DNA of 64,000 nt from Sphingomonas sp. JC676 (GCF_014489075.1 NZ_JACTGR010000004.1:248001-312000); one strand, 5' to 3'; shown: positions 44,292 to 53,321, numbered from the stretch's first letter. The notes: generated by a model not told the origin, from the letters alone. Numbers and translations: made by a program.

Positions 44292-45333
44292 CGGATCCTT
44301 TCGGTGCGGGCATGTCGATCGTGCAGGTCACGCCGCTGGGCGCGAATTCCAGATGCACCTTGGCATGCAACTCATGCGCGAAACCGCGCTCGATCACCTG
44401 CGACCCGAATCCCTTTATGGAAGGCGAAGCCACGGGAGGCCCATTTCTTTCCTGCCAGACGAATACGAGGCGCGTCTCGTCGGGGGGCTGAAGCGACCAT
44501 GAGATCAGGACGGAGCCCGATTCGTTAGATAGAGCCCCGTATTTCACGGCGTTGGTTGCCAGTTCGTGGAAGGCGATGCCCAGCGCCAACGTCATGTTCG
44601 GCGGCACCCGGATATTGTCTCCGTCGATAAGGAAGCGCGCCGACCAGCCCAGGGTAGCTCCGAACGGCTCAAGCGCTGCGTCGAGCAGATCGTGCAGCCC
44701 TGCGCCCTGCCAGCTGACCTGAGTGAGGAGGTCGTGCGACCGCGACAAGGCAAAGATGCGGGACTCGATGGCTTCCCGGAGATCCTCGGGATCAAGCGGG
44801 GCTCTCATCGCCTGAGACACGATCGACTGCACCGTTGCCAGCGTGTTTTTAACGCGATGGCTCAGTTCGTCGATGAGCATCTTCGAATGGGCCTGCTCCT
44901 GCTTGTGCTTGGTAAGATCGACGAACGACAGAAAGTGCTGCACGATCTTTCCGTTCTTGTCGCAGACCGGGCTGACGAACGTTGACGCCCAGAAGTCGCT
45001 TCCATCCTTGCGGTGATAGTGGACTTCGAGATTGCTGTTATGATCGCTGTTAAATTCTTGCCTTACCTGCGAAATTGTCGGTGCATCGGGTCCCTCCTCG
45101 ATAAGTAAATCGAAAACTATCCCGAGTAATTCCCGGCGACTATATCCAGTAAGTTCAAGGAAGCTATCATTGGCGAAAATAATTCTGTTATCCGCGCGCC
45201 GAGCGTTCGTAAAAACCATGGGCATTCTAGTTGTCTGCGCGGCTACGACAAAGGGGTCGAGATTCCTGCGGAAATCGTCTACCTCGGCTTCAGCGCTTTC
45301 CTGCCCGCCGGACTCGGTTTCCATGGTGGTCAT
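44281..45333 (-). CDS. HWE-family sensor histidine kinase with LOV-like PAS domain lacking the photoactive Cys
   Basis: 350 residues. Residues about 35-145 are a LOV-type PAS domain by overall pattern (MPMVFTNARRADNRIIFANDSFLELTGYSRRELLG...EVHYHRKDGSDFW...SPVCDKNG). The stretch that reads GRNCRFLQ in real LOV domains is GIVFDLLI here, so the flavin-adduct Cys is absent; the FMN-contacting Asn and Gln positions also differ. The kinase part is HWE: His159 in ELSHRVKNTL, HELATNAVKYGAL and VWQERNGPP. It probably phosphorylates the adjacent response regulator. It should not be a classical blue-light sensor. Confidence 0.88.
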   Translation of the reverse strand: MTTMETESGGQESAEAEVDDFRRNLDPFVVAAQTTRMPMVFTNARRADNRIIFANDSFLELTGYSRRELLGIVFDLLIEEGPDAPTISQVRQEFNSDHNSNLEVHYHRKDGSDFWASTFVSPVCDKNGKIVQHFLSFVDLTKHKQEQAHSKMLIDELSHRVKNTLATVQSIVSQAMRAPLDPEDLREAIESRIFALSRSHDLLTQVSWQGAGLHDLLDAALEPFGATLGWSARFLIDGDNIRVPPNMTLALGIAFHELATNAVKYGALSNESGSVLISWSLQPPDETRLVFVWQERNGPPVASPSIKGFGSQVIERGFAHELHAKVHLEFAPSGVTCTIDMPAPKGSDDG

Positions 45334-45412
45334 GATATTGATCTACGCGGATTTATCATAATTTACCCAAGTAACTTACCAAACACCACCGAAGTATTAC
45401 AATTCGATAGTG

Positions 45413-45462
45413 TGCATATTATATTAGAGAATATTCTGAGATGTATTCTCGAATAATATGCA
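45413..45462. promoter_or_regulatory. AT-rich double hairpin between small gene and sensor kinase
   Basis: TGCATATTAT (45413) pairs with ATAATATGCA (45453), and nested inside GAGAATA (45427) pairs with TATTCTC (45444). The whole dyad spans 50 bp. It lies 8 bp after the stop of the 81-aa gene and 80 bp before the kinase start. It could end transcription of the former or be a protein-binding site. Confidence 0.6.
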
Positions 45463-45469
45463 ATTCATC

Positions 45470-45715
45470 TCATCCGTAGTGGGAAGATCGTGTCGAGGTC
45501 GGGATCTCCACATTCGAGCCCTCCGCAGCTACTTTATTCTCACCCGTCTCCAGCCGCATGATCTTTCGGGAGCCGCACCATAATTCGAGGGGCTGCCATC
45601 CCTCGTGTGCCTTCGCATGCGCCAATGCATGTTGATCGTCGGGCGCATTGATCTCGGCAAAGCGGTCAATGTGATCGGTTTGAGGATCCATGAAGTATAG
45701 ACGATAATAGAGCAT
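45470..45715 (-). CDS. Small hypothetical protein, 81 aa
   Basis: 81 residues: YYRLYFMDPQTDHIDRFAEINAPDDQHALAHAKAH, then EGWQPLELWCGSRKIMRLE and a Ser/Thr-rich tail. The first 60 residues look like a compact alpha/beta domain seen in many small sphingomonad proteins that are encoded near sensor genes, but no function is known. The surrounding DNA is clearly more AT-rich than the window average. Confidence 0.6.
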   Translation of the reverse strand: MLYYRLYFMDPQTDHIDRFAEINAPDDQHALAHAKAHEGWQPLELWCGSRKIMRLETGENKVAAEGSNVEIPTSTRSSHYG

Positions 45716-45999
45716 CGGAATCCCTAAAAAGGGCGGGAGCTCTCCAATGTCTCTCAGGCGTCAGCGGGCCGTTGGCAATGACGATAATGCTTAATAACAC
45801 AAACTTACCTGCCACACGACAATATATTTCGTCGGTTGCGCTATTTGTGGGGGTATTTGCAATAATTCAACCATATCGGATCTTTAGAGGTTTGATCCGG
45901 CTAAATATTATCTGACTTGCGCCACAATGGTCGCTATCGCATTGTCTAGACACGTGTTTGCGTGGACCATCCACCGCCCCGGCTATTCCAGGATATCCT
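45716..45999. other. AT-rich intergenic region
   Basis: About 280 bp without a gene between two minus-strand genes. Base composition is much more AT-rich than the flanks. It likely carries the promoter of the 81-aa gene and marks accessory DNA. No repeat or RNA gene recognised. Confidence 0.55.
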
Positions 46000-46905
46000 T
46001 CACGTCAGCACCGAGCGTTCCCTTAGCCTGGGCGCCGCGAAATCGAGGAAGCGCCGCATCTTGAGCGGCAGTTGACCACGGCTTGCGTGGATCAGATTGA
46101 TCGGCGCCGGATCGACTTCATAGTCGGCCAGCAGGATCCTGAGATCTCCCGCGGCGACCGCGTCGGCCACCTGGTACTGGAACAGTTGCGTCAGGCCTAC
46201 GCCCATCACGGCCGCCTGGGCAGCGGCTTCCGCGGTCGAGACGAGCAGACGCGGGCGGATCGGCACCTCCGCGAGCGACTTCGCGCCGGGCACGCGCATC
46301 TGCCAGACGGTGGCCGAAAGGAAGGTATCGATACTGACGCATGGAAACCGGGCGATATCATCGGGTGTCACGGGTGTTCCGTGGCGCGCGAGTAGCGCGG
46401 GCGCGCCGCAGACCACGCTGCGCATCGATCCCACCCGCGTCGCGACCATCGAACTGTCGGGCAGGGCGCCGATGCGCACCGCCATATCGACATGGTCGCC
46501 GACCAGATCGACATTGCGATCGGACAGAATCAGCCGGACGTTGATCTCCGGAAAATCGGCGAGAAAATCGGTGACCACGGGCAGCACGTGCAGCCGGCCG
46601 AACAGGATGGGCGCAGTGATGACGAGGTCTCCCTTGGGCGTCGTGAACTCGCCGGCAGCCTCGCGCTCTGCATCGTCGAGCTGCTCGAGGATGCGCCGGG
46701 CCGCTGCGACATAGGCGAGGCCGGCATCGGTAAGGGTCAGCTTGCGGGTAGTGCGGATCAGCAGCCGGGTGCCGAGCAGCGCCTCGAGATCGGTTATCTT
46801 GCGGCTGAGCGTGGGTAACGGCACGCGCAGCGCGCGTCCGGCAGCCGAAAGGCTCCCCTTCTCGACCACCGCCAGCAGCATCGACATCGCCTCGAACCGG
46901 TCCAT
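46000..46905 (-). CDS. LysR-type transcriptional regulator
   Basis: 301 residues. The N-terminal winged HTH is complete: DRFEAMSMLLAVVEKGSLSAAGRALRVPLPTLSRKITDLEALLGTRLLIRTTRKLTLTDAG. The effector domain follows (KGDLVITAPILFGRLHVLPVVTDFL...). It is divergent from the flavin-oxidase operon at 47027 and probably controls it. Confidence 0.93.
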   Translation of the reverse strand: MDRFEAMSMLLAVVEKGSLSAAGRALRVPLPTLSRKITDLEALLGTRLLIRTTRKLTLTDAGLAYVAAARRILEQLDDAEREAAGEFTTPKGDLVITAPILFGRLHVLPVVTDFLADFPEINVRLILSDRNVDLVGDHVDMAVRIGALPDSSMVATRVGSMRSVVCGAPALLARHGTPVTPDDIARFPCVSIDTFLSATVWQMRVPGAKSLAEVPIRPRLLVSTAEAAAQAAVMGVGLTQLFQYQVADAVAAGDLRILLADYEVDPAPINLIHASRGQLPLKMRRFLDFAAPRLRERSVLT

Positions 46906-46931
46906 GTGATCTTTCCATAATTCGGAAGGAT

Positions 46932-46964
46932 GATTTCCGATATTAGCTGATTATCCTGGAAATC
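46932..46964. promoter_or_regulatory. Inverted repeat in the LysR divergent promoter
   Basis: GATTTCC and GGAAATC, a perfect 7-bp inverted repeat with a 19-bp spacer, in the gap between the LysR gene and the flavin-oxidase operon. A candidate LysR-binding region. Confidence 0.4.
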
Positions 46965-47026
46965 GAAAAGAGATACATGTGGAGGCGACAGGTCGAATGA
47001 GGCGGCGTGCTCGCAGGAGATGGGCC

Positions 47027-47653
47027 ATGGCTTACGGTTTTCTCGACATCGCCGTCACGCCAAGCGTGCTGGCGGTGCAGAAGGCAATGGGAAGCGACGC
47101 GATGTGGTCCGGCTTCAAGGGCCATCGCGAATTCGACCGCTTCACGGCGAACGAACGGGCGTTCATCGCCGATCGAGACAGCTTCTACATGGCGACGGTG
47201 TCGGAAAGCGGCTGGCCCTATGTCCAGCATCGGGGTGGTCCGCGCGGCTTTCTGAAGGTGATCGACGACCGGACGCTCGCCTTCGCCGATTATCGCGGCA
47301 ACCGGCAATATATCAGCCTGGGCAATCTGGCTGCGGACGACCGGGTCTCGCTGATCCTGATGGATTACGCGCGCCGGGCGCGGCTCAAGATCTTTGCCCA
47401 TGTCGAAATGGTGGCGCTGGAGGACGATCCCGAACTCGCCGCTTTGGTCACCGTCCCGGAGTACAAGGCGAAGCTCGAGCGGGTGCTGCGCCTCCGGCTC
47501 GAAAGTTTCGACTGGAATTGCCCGCAGCACATCACGCCGCGTTTCACCGAGGCGGAGATCGATGCGGCCGTACAGCCGCTGCGCAAGCGCCTGGCGCTGC
47601 TCGAATCTGAAAATGCGAAGCTGCGCGCCGAACTGTCCGCTACGGGGGAATGA
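47027..47653 (+). CDS. Pyridoxamine 5'-phosphate oxidase-related flavoprotein
   Basis: 208 residues from 47027, with AGGAGA upstream (the frame opens 48 bp earlier). The split-barrel FMN-binding fold is seen in [72 protein letters not shown], which is the pyridoxamine-phosphate-oxidase-like family used by many small flavin reductases. A C-terminal coiled-coil ([19 protein letters not shown]) may mediate dimers. First gene of a three-gene operon. Confidence 0.88.
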   Translation: MAYGFLDIAVTPSVLAVQKAMGSDAMWSGFKGHREFDRFTANERAFIADRDSFYMATVSESGWPYVQHRGGPRGFLKVIDDRTLAFADYRGNRQYISLGNLAADDRVSLILMDYARRARLKIFAHVEMVALEDDPELAALVTVPEYKAKLERVLRLRLESFDWNCPQHITPRFTEAEIDAAVQPLRKRLALLESENAKLRAELSATGE

Positions 47654-48123
47654 CGATGGAAGAACGCCTGCCGCTGCCGCCCTTCACCGAAGCGACCGCG
47701 CTCCAGAGGGTGCGGCTGGCCGAAGATGGTTGGAACAGCCGCGATCCCGAGCGCGTGGCGCTTGCCTATACGGTGGACAGCCGGTGGCGGAACCGTACCG
47801 AGTTCATCCAGGGCAGGGAGGCGATCGAGGCCTTGCTGACCAGCAAATGGAGCCGCGAACTCGACTATCGGCTGATCAAGGAGCTCTGGGCATTCCGCGA
47901 CAATCGGATCGCCGTGCGCTTTGCCTATGAATGCCGCGACGCCGCCGGGCAGTGGTTCCGGTCCTATGGCAATGAGAATTGGGAATTTGATGAACACGGC
48001 CTGATGCGGCTTCGCATCGCCAGCATCAACGACGCGCCGATAGCCGAGGCTGATCGACGCTTCCATTGGCCGCTCGGCCGCCGGCCCGACGATCACCCCG
48101 GATTGAGCGACCTGGGATTCTAG
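47650..48123 (+). CDS. NTF2-like DUF1348 protein
   Basis: 157 residues, overlapping the previous gene by 4 bp. The DUF1348 pattern is clear: [59 protein letters not shown]...[26 protein letters not shown]. The cone-shaped NTF2 fold usually binds small molecules or acts as an isomerase/dehydratase. Substrate unknown. Confidence 0.9.
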   Translation: MTMEERLPLPPFTEATALQRVRLAEDGWNSRDPERVALAYTVDSRWRNRTEFIQGREAIEALLTSKWSRELDYRLIKELWAFRDNRIAVRFAYECRDAAGQWFRSYGNENWEFDEHGLMRLRIASINDAPIAEADRRFHWPLGRRPDDHPGLSDLGF

Positions 48124-48194
48124 GCCTTGCTGCTCACGACCGCCGAATTGCAACCCGCCGGACGACCTCCCGTCCGGAAGTGAAGGAGCACGTC

Positions 48195-49055
48195 ATGTCG
48201 AATGCCACCTACCGCACCGCCAATGTCGACGGTCACGAAGTCTTCTACCGGGAGGCGGGAGATCCCGCGAACCCGACCATCCTGCTGCTCCACGGCTTTC
48301 CGACGTCGAGCCACATGTTTCGCGAGCTGATCCCGCTGCTTGCCGATCGCTTCCACCTGGTCGCGCCCGATCTGCCAGGGTTCGGTCGTACTGCGCTGCT
48401 GCCGCGCGGCCAGTTCACCTACAGCTTCGACAATCTCGCCAAGGTGATCGGCCGCTTCACCGAAGTGATCGGGCTCCCTCGTTACGCGATCTACGTCTTC
48501 GATTATGGTGCGCCGACCGGATTCCGCGTGGCGCTCGCGCACCCCGAGCGCGTCACCGCGATCATCTCGCAGAACGGCAACGCCTATGCGGAGGGGTTGA
48601 GCGCCGGGTGGAATCCGATCGAGCGCTATTGGCGCGAGCCGAACGCGGCCAATCGCCAGGCGTTGCGCGAAATGCTCACGCCTGAATCGATTCGCTGGCA
48701 GTATGAGCATGGCGTGGAAGACGCCGCTGCGGTTTCGCCCGACGGGATTGCGCTCGATGTGTACTATCTGGAGCGCCCCGGGGTGGATGAAATCCAGCTC
48801 GACCTGTTCCTCGACTATGCGAGCAACGTCGCGCTCTATCCCGCCTTTCAGGCCTATTTCCGCGAGCATCAGCCGCCGCTTCTGGCGATCTGGGGCAGGA
48901 ACGATCCGTTCTTCCTCCCGCCGGGCGCCGAAGCCTATAAGCGCGACTTACCGAATGCCGAGGTGCGCTTCCTCGATACCGGCCATTTCGCGCTGGAGAC
49001 GCATGCCCCCGAAATCGCCGACGCCATCGCGGGCTTCCTAAAATCCGGCGACTGA
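48195..49055 (+). CDS. Alpha/beta hydrolase with Asp nucleophile (dehalogenase/epoxide-hydrolase type)
   Basis: 286 residues from 48195 (AAGGAG upstream). LLLHGFPTSSHMF holds the oxyanion HG; the nucleophile elbow is VFDYGAPTG, with Asp in place of Ser; the acid is in WGRNDPFF and the His in DTGHFALETH. Asp at this position is typical of haloalkane dehalogenases, fluoroacetate dehalogenases and epoxide hydrolases. The operon with a flavoprotein and an NTF2-like protein suggests degradation of a small xenobiotic or secondary metabolite. Confidence 0.88.
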   Translation: MSNATYRTANVDGHEVFYREAGDPANPTILLLHGFPTSSHMFRELIPLLADRFHLVAPDLPGFGRTALLPRGQFTYSFDNLAKVIGRFTEVIGLPRYAIYVFDYGAPTGFRVALAHPERVTAIISQNGNAYAEGLSAGWNPIERYWREPNAANRQALREMLTPESIRWQYEHGVEDAAAVSPDGIALDVYYLERPGVDEIQLDLFLDYASNVALYPAFQAYFREHQPPLLAIWGRNDPFFLPPGAEAYKRDLPNAEVRFLDTGHFALETHAPEIADAIAGFLKSGD

Positions 49056-49065
49056 ATCGGCCGCC

Positions 49066-49698
49066 TTACGCCGCGCCTGCCTTCACTTTGGCTTCCACCA
49101 ACGCGATCGCCCGCTGGATGGCGGCGTCGATCGACAGGAAGCTCGTGTCGAGCAGCGCGGCGTCGGGAGCCTGGGCCATCGGCGCCTCGCTGCGCTTCGA
49201 ATCGCGCTCATCGCGGGCGCGGATATCGGCCAGCACTTTGTCGAGGCTGGTGGCGATGTCGTTCTTGCGCAGCTCGAGGTGGCGACGCTGGGCGCGGATC
49301 ATCGGCGTCGCCTTGACGAACAGCTTCACGTCCGCGTCGGGCGCGATCACCGTGCCGATATCGCGGCCGTCGAGCACGGCGCCGCCGGGCTGGTGCGCGA
49401 ACTTCTTCTGGCGATTGAGCAGAGCGGCGCGGACCAGCGGGTGGGCCGATACGATCGAGGCGGTCTTGCCGACCTCGTCGCTGCGCAGCCAGGGATCGTC
49501 GAGCAGGCGATCCTCGAAGCTGCTCGCGGAGACCGCGTCTGCTTCCTTCTCGGGATCCTGCGCCTCGCGCAGCACGGTGGCGGCAACGGCGCGGTAGAGC
49601 AGGCCGGTATCGAGATGCGGAAGCTTGTAGTGCCTGGCGAGCGCCCGGGCGATCGTGCCCTTGCCCGATGCGGCGGGGCCGTCGACGGCGATGATCAT
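49066..49698 (-). CDS. cmk: (d)CMP kinase
   Basis: 210 residues. P-loop GPAASGKGTIARALA, LDTGLLYRAVA, and GRDIGTVIAPDADVKLFVKATP with the RxxR lid region. It phosphorylates CMP and dCMP. In its usual context rpsA follows directly; here the next genes downstream are on the other strand and rpsA is 5.5 kb away. It overlaps the preceding small membrane gene by 4 bp. Confidence 0.96.
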   Translation of the reverse strand: MIIAVDGPAASGKGTIARALARHYKLPHLDTGLLYRAVAATVLREAQDPEKEADAVSASSFEDRLLDDPWLRSDEVGKTASIVSAHPLVRAALLNRQKKFAHQPGGAVLDGRDIGTVIAPDADVKLFVKATPMIRAQRRHLELRKNDIATSLDKVLADIRARDERDSKRSEAPMAQAPDAALLDTSFLSIDAAIQRAIALVEAKVKAGAA

Positions 49699-49943
49699 GC
49701 CGGCTTCCCGCGCAGGCGGAACAGGCCGAGGAGTGAGACGGCAATCCAGAATATCTGCAACGACAGCGATGGCACATTGACCTCGATGGAGAGCGAAATT
49801 GCCAGCAGCACTGATCCGGCAATGTTAAGCGAGAAATACAGTCGGTTGGGTCGAACCGGGCGATAGCTGAGATAAAGATAGGCGCCGGCGATGACGAAGA
49901 TCCCTGCGAAGCCGGCGATATTTGCGATGAGCGACGAAGTCAT
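49695..49943 (-). CDS. CBU_0592-family small membrane protein
   Basis: 82 residues with three membrane helices (IANIAGFAGIFVIAGAYLYL, RLYFSLNIAGSVLLAISLS, SLSLQIFWIAVSLLGLFRL). The spacing and the SLSIEVNVPSLSLQIFWIAVSL block match the CBU_0592-like family of unknown function. It sits between aroA and cmk in the same operon. Confidence 0.8.
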   Translation of the reverse strand: MTSSLIANIAGFAGIFVIAGAYLYLSYRPVRPNRLYFSLNIAGSVLLAISLSIEVNVPSLSLQIFWIAVSLLGLFRLRGKPA

Positions 49944-49996
49944 GCGGTGTTGCCGGTCCCTGAGTGCGCCAGACGGTCTAGCAACGGCCGAGGCGG

Positions 49997-51322
49997 TCAG
50001 CCCAGCAGATTGTCCAGCGTGGCGAAGAAATCGGGATAGCTGGTTGCGACCGGCGCGACATCGTCGATCGTGATCGGCCCCGACGCGGCCAGGCCGGCCA
50101 CCGCCATGCTCATCGCGATGCGGTGATCGAGCTTCGAGGCGATCGCTCCATTGCCGCGCAGCGGCTGGCCGCCCGAGCCCTGGATCGCCAGCCCGTCCTC
50201 ATATTCCTCGGTCGTGACGCCAATCGCTTCAAGCGCGGTGCGCATCGTCGCGATCCGGTCCGATTCCTTGACGCGCAACTCGTGCGCCCCACGTGCCACG
50301 GTGCGGCCCTCGGCCAGCGCGGCGGCAACGAACAGGATCGGATATTCGTCGATCATGCTGGGGGCGAGTTCGGCCGGGACTTCGATCGCCCTGAGCGGCG
50401 CGTGGCGGACGATCAGGTCGGCGACGGGCTCGCCGCCCACAACGCGCGGCTGAGCCTCGGTTATGTCGGCGCCCATCATTTTGAGCGCCTGGATCAGTCC
50501 GGTGCGCGTAGGGTTCATGCAAACATTGGCAATCGTCACTTCCGAACCGGGAACGATCGATGCGGCGACCATCCAGAAGCCGGCGGACGAGGGATCGCCG
50601 GGGACGATGATATGCTGGGGCTTGAGCTCGGCTTCGCCGGTGATCGAGATGATCTTGCCGTTCGGCCCGTCTTCGACCGTCAATTCGGCACCAAAGCCGC
50701 GCAGCATCCGCTCGCTGTGATCGCGTGTCGGCACCGGCTCGATAATGCGCGTGATGCCGGGCGTGTTGAGCCCGGCGAGCAGCACCGCCGATTTCACCTG
50801 CGCGGAGGCGACAGGCAGCACATATTCGATCGGGATCGCCGGGCAGAGCCCGCGCAGCATCAATGGCAGCTTGCCGCCGGGGCTCGCGGTGAAGTCCGCA
50901 CCCATCTTCGACAGGGGATCGATCACGCGGCCCATCGGGCGACCCGAGAGCGAGGTGTCGCCGATGAAGGTGGCGGTGATCGGATGGCTCGCGACCAGGC
51001 CCATCAGCAGGCGAGTCGACGTGCCCGAATTGCCCATGTCGAGTGCCTGGATGGGCTGGAGCAGCCCGCCGACGCCGACGCCGTGGACGCGCCAAACGCC
51101 ATCCGCGCCGCGCTCGACCTGTGCCCCCATTGCCCGCATCGCGGCGGCGGTGGCGAGCACGTCCTCGCCCTCGAGCAGCCCCTCGATGCGGCTTTCGCCC
51201 ACCGCGAGCGCCGAGAACATCAGCGCGCGATGACTGATCGACTTGTCGCCGGGGACGGTGACGGTGCCTCTGAGCGGACCACGGGCGGAGAGGGTGAGGG
51301 GGCGGGGAACTGCGTGCGACAT
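49997..51322 (-). CDS. aroA: 3-phosphoshikimate 1-carboxyvinyltransferase (EPSP synthase)
   Basis: 441 residues from 51322, giving the family N-terminus (PLTLSARGPLRGTVTVPGDKSISHRALMFSALA); a longer frame upstream is unlikely to be used. The two-lobed EPSPS fold, the PEP site loop (LDMGNSGTSTRLLMGL) and the C-terminal KESDRIATM block are present. The GNSGTSTR loop carries Ser-Thr in place of the classical class I pattern and fits class II enzymes, which often tolerate glyphosate. First gene of aroA-CBU_0592-cmk. Confidence 0.96.
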   Translation of the reverse strand: MSHAVPRPLTLSARGPLRGTVTVPGDKSISHRALMFSALAVGESRIEGLLEGEDVLATAAAMRAMGAQVERGADGVWRVHGVGVGGLLQPIQALDMGNSGTSTRLLMGLVASHPITATFIGDTSLSGRPMGRVIDPLSKMGADFTASPGGKLPLMLRGLCPAIPIEYVLPVASAQVKSAVLLAGLNTPGITRIIEPVPTRDHSERMLRGFGAELTVEDGPNGKIISITGEAELKPQHIIVPGDPSSAGFWMVAASIVPGSEVTIANVCMNPTRTGLIQALKMMGADITEAQPRVVGGEPVADLIVRHAPLRAIEVPAELAPSMIDEYPILFVAAALAEGRTVARGAHELRVKESDRIATMRTALEAIGVTTEEYEDGLAIQGSGGQPLRGNGAIASKLDHRIAMSMAVAGLAASGPITIDDVAPVATSYPDFFATLDNLLG

Positions 51323-51422
51323 TGCCCGCGGCTTTGACAGCCGCCTTGCGCCATGGCAAGGCGCGCCCCACTTTGACGGGTCACACCCGAAATCAAGATA
51401 TTCGAAAGGCAAGAGGCAACAC

Positions 51423-51746
51423 ATGGTGAAGCCGGAATGGGGCACCAAGCGCGCGTGTCCGAAGTGCGGGACGCGTTTCTACGATCTTACCAAGGACGAG
51501 CCCGTCACTTGCATTAACTGCTCCTTCTCCTGGGAGCCGGAACCGATTCTGAAATCCAAGCAGCCGCTTCCGTTCGAAGCGGTCAAGCCCGACGCCGCCA
51601 AGCCCGAGACGGAAGATGCGGATCTGGGGGATGAAGATCTGGACATCGGTGCCGACGACGAAGAGCCGTCGCCCGACGATGATGTCGATCTGGGCGGCGA
51701 CGACGACCTGGGCGTCGAGACCGGCGGCGACGACGACGAGCAATAA
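51423..51746 (+). CDS. FYDLN acid-domain protein (TIGR02300)
   Basis: 107 residues. A zinc-ribbon-like start, GTKRACPKCGTRFYDLTKDEPVTCINC with two CxxC pairs, is followed by a long Asp/Glu-rich tail. This matches the alphaproteobacterial FYDLN acid domain family of unknown function, which is commonly encoded just before tRNA-Ala as here. Start at 51423 with AAGAGGC upstream. Confidence 0.9.
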   Translation: MVKPEWGTKRACPKCGTRFYDLTKDEPVTCINCSFSWEPEPILKSKQPLPFEAVKPDAAKPETEDADLGDEDLDIGADDEEPSPDDDVDLGGDDDLGVETGGDDDEQ

Positions 51747-51756
51747 GTGAACCGGA

Positions 51757-51788
51757 TTGGCGAGGACGTGAAAAACCGTCCTTGCCAA
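51757..51788 (+). terminator. Hairpin after the FYDLN gene
   Basis: TTGGCGAGGACG pairs with CGTCCTTGCCAA (12 bp with one G-U), loop of 8 bases, 10 bp after the stop. There is no clean T-tract. Confidence 0.55.
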
Positions 51789-51829
51789 ACCCGCGAGGCC
51801 CTTCTAATGGGCCTGCCTTCCCGGGGAAT

Positions 51830-51905
51830 GGGGCCGTAGCTCAGCTGGGAGAGCGCTGCAATGGCATTGCAGAGGTCAGGGGTTCGATCCCCCTCGGCTC
51901 CACCA
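51830..51905 (+). tRNA. tRNA-Ala (anticodon GGC)
   Basis: 76 bases: acceptor GGGGCCG/CGGCTCC, D-arm GCTCAGCTGGGAGAGC, anticodon stem CTGCA/TGCAG around ATGGCAT (anticodon GGC), T-arm GGGGTTCGATCCCC and encoded CCA. Confidence 0.98.
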
Positions 51906-52735
51906 TTTCCCCTCCTAAGCAATTGAGATCGCTTCGGAATTTTGGCGGGACGTAGATCGTTCCACCAATCGTGCCGCCACAAAATATCGGCTTTTGACGG
52001 TCCTGGGCGAGCGTCAGCGAACTGTTTTTCGCATGCTGCGTGCCCATTGAAGCGAAGGACGATCGTTCGAATCTCGGCATCTGAGGGAGTGCTCGGAAAG
52101 GCTCGTCAATGGCGCCGAGCCCTTCTGCTATCTATCTCGGCGCGGGGGATCTCGGGCCGGCCAATTTCCAGATTTTGCACCGAGTAGCCGACGGACGGCT
52201 TTAGGCATCGCCGGACGAGAAATTACGCCTGAACGGCGCGGCCTTGGATAGCAGATGCTGCTGGAGAGGAATGGGATTTAAAGCTTAAACAGCGCATGTG
52301 GCCCGAAACTGAGGCAGAGCCCGGATCCGCGACGACGATGTCCGGTGAGACCCATGGGCGCGGTTCGGCGGACATACGCAACGCCCGGTCAGGTAACTGC
52401 GCCATTAAGCGTTCGCAGCTCCCCCGGACCATGCCATTGCCGAACTATGACACTAAGAAGGTTTGGCCTCCTGCTGGAGAGCGTGGCGCAGGATCCGGGG
52501 CCGGAGATGCGCGCAACGCCGCGCGCCGTCGAGCCGCAAGGACTGGAGGGTCCAAGAGGAATGCAACCGCCGAGTCAGCGACCCGAGGCCGAACCCCGGT
52601 CCTGACCTCATTCGCGCTTCTCGATGGCGCGACTGCGCCAAGAGGCATTTTTCAACTCCTGTGCGCGGTCGCGCGCCGGGCATTGGAGCGCTGCGGGGCT
52701 ACTCTCCACGCGGGGATGTCCGAGGTCGAACAGGA
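51906..52735. other. Gene-poor stretch downstream of tRNA-Ala
   Basis: About 830 bp in which every open frame has a random-like composition and none has a convincing ribosome site. I see no repeat of the tRNA-Ala 3' end and no integrase. It is probably decayed DNA, the left end of a degenerate island that continues to about 55.6 kb. Confidence 0.55.
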
Positions 52736-53060
52736 TCAGGTAGCGCCCGCCAACGCCTTCGAAAGCTGCTCGAGGAGCTGCTTCTGAAAGGGATCGGCAT
52801 GATCGGCGAAGCCGTTGCGCGCCGCAGCTAGATGCGTGCGTGCGCCAGACTTGTCGCCCTTGGCGAGTTCCACCCTGGCGAGCGCGAGATCGAGATTTGC
52901 GCCCCATGCCGGATCGCCGACCAGTTCGGATACCTTGGTGCGGTCGGATCCCGGTGCCGCGCGGGCAATCACCAACGCGGCGCGCGAATTCTCCAGTCCC
53001 TGGTCGTACAGGCCGGCGCGGCACTCCGCCTCGGCGGTGTCCGCACGCCCTTTCGATCCA
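52736..53060 (-). pseudogene. C-terminal fragment of a TPR-like protein
   Basis: The last 100 residues of this frame look like real protein: AECRAGLYDQGLENSRAALVIARAAPGSDRTK, then LDLALARVELAKGDKSGARTHLAAARNGFADHADPFQKQLLEQLSKAL, which is tetratricopeptide-like. Upstream in the frame the composition becomes random, so only the tail of a larger gene remains. The parent family cannot be named. Confidence 0.5.
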
Positions 53061-53153
53061 GTGGCGGATGCGCGAGGATCGGATGGCTGGCCGCCAACAA
53101 CCCGGCCGGACACAAGCTTGGTTCGGTGCCTGCGCCGCGCGGAAAAGATCGAA

Positions 53154-53294
53154 CTAGAGCAACGCGTTGGCACGCCGCTGAAACTCCTCGGCGCGTCGCC
53201 TGAACGTGGATGCGATCACCGAATTTCTGCAGTCGGCGGCCCGAGCGCGTTCTTCGCGGGCCCGATGTTGGAAATAGCTCTGTTCGTCGATCAT
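53154..53294 (-). CDS. 46-aa small helical protein
   Basis: From the ATG at 53294, with GGAGAGG upstream: IDEQSYFQHRAREERARAADCRNSVIASTFRRRAEEFQRRANALL. One long amphipathic helix rich in Arg and Ala; similar short ORFs are frequent in sphingomonads. A GGAAC-N16-GGTT element 28 bp upstream suggests general-stress control. Function unknown. Confidence 0.6.
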   Translation of the reverse strand: MIDEQSYFQHRAREERARAADCRNSVIASTFRRRAEEFQRRANALL

Positions 53295-53321
53295 CGGGCC
53301 TCTCCAGCTGATGCCACGACC

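Noticed and set aside
45334..45999. EcfG-type promoter near the HWE kinase and the 81-aa gene
   Set aside because: No GGAAC or its complement at suitable spacing is present, so a link of this kinase to the general stress response by promoter is not supported.
52296..52787. 163-codon open frame in the decayed region
   Set aside because: Composition is random-like, with no ribosome site, and it overlaps the protein-like TPR tail on the other strand.
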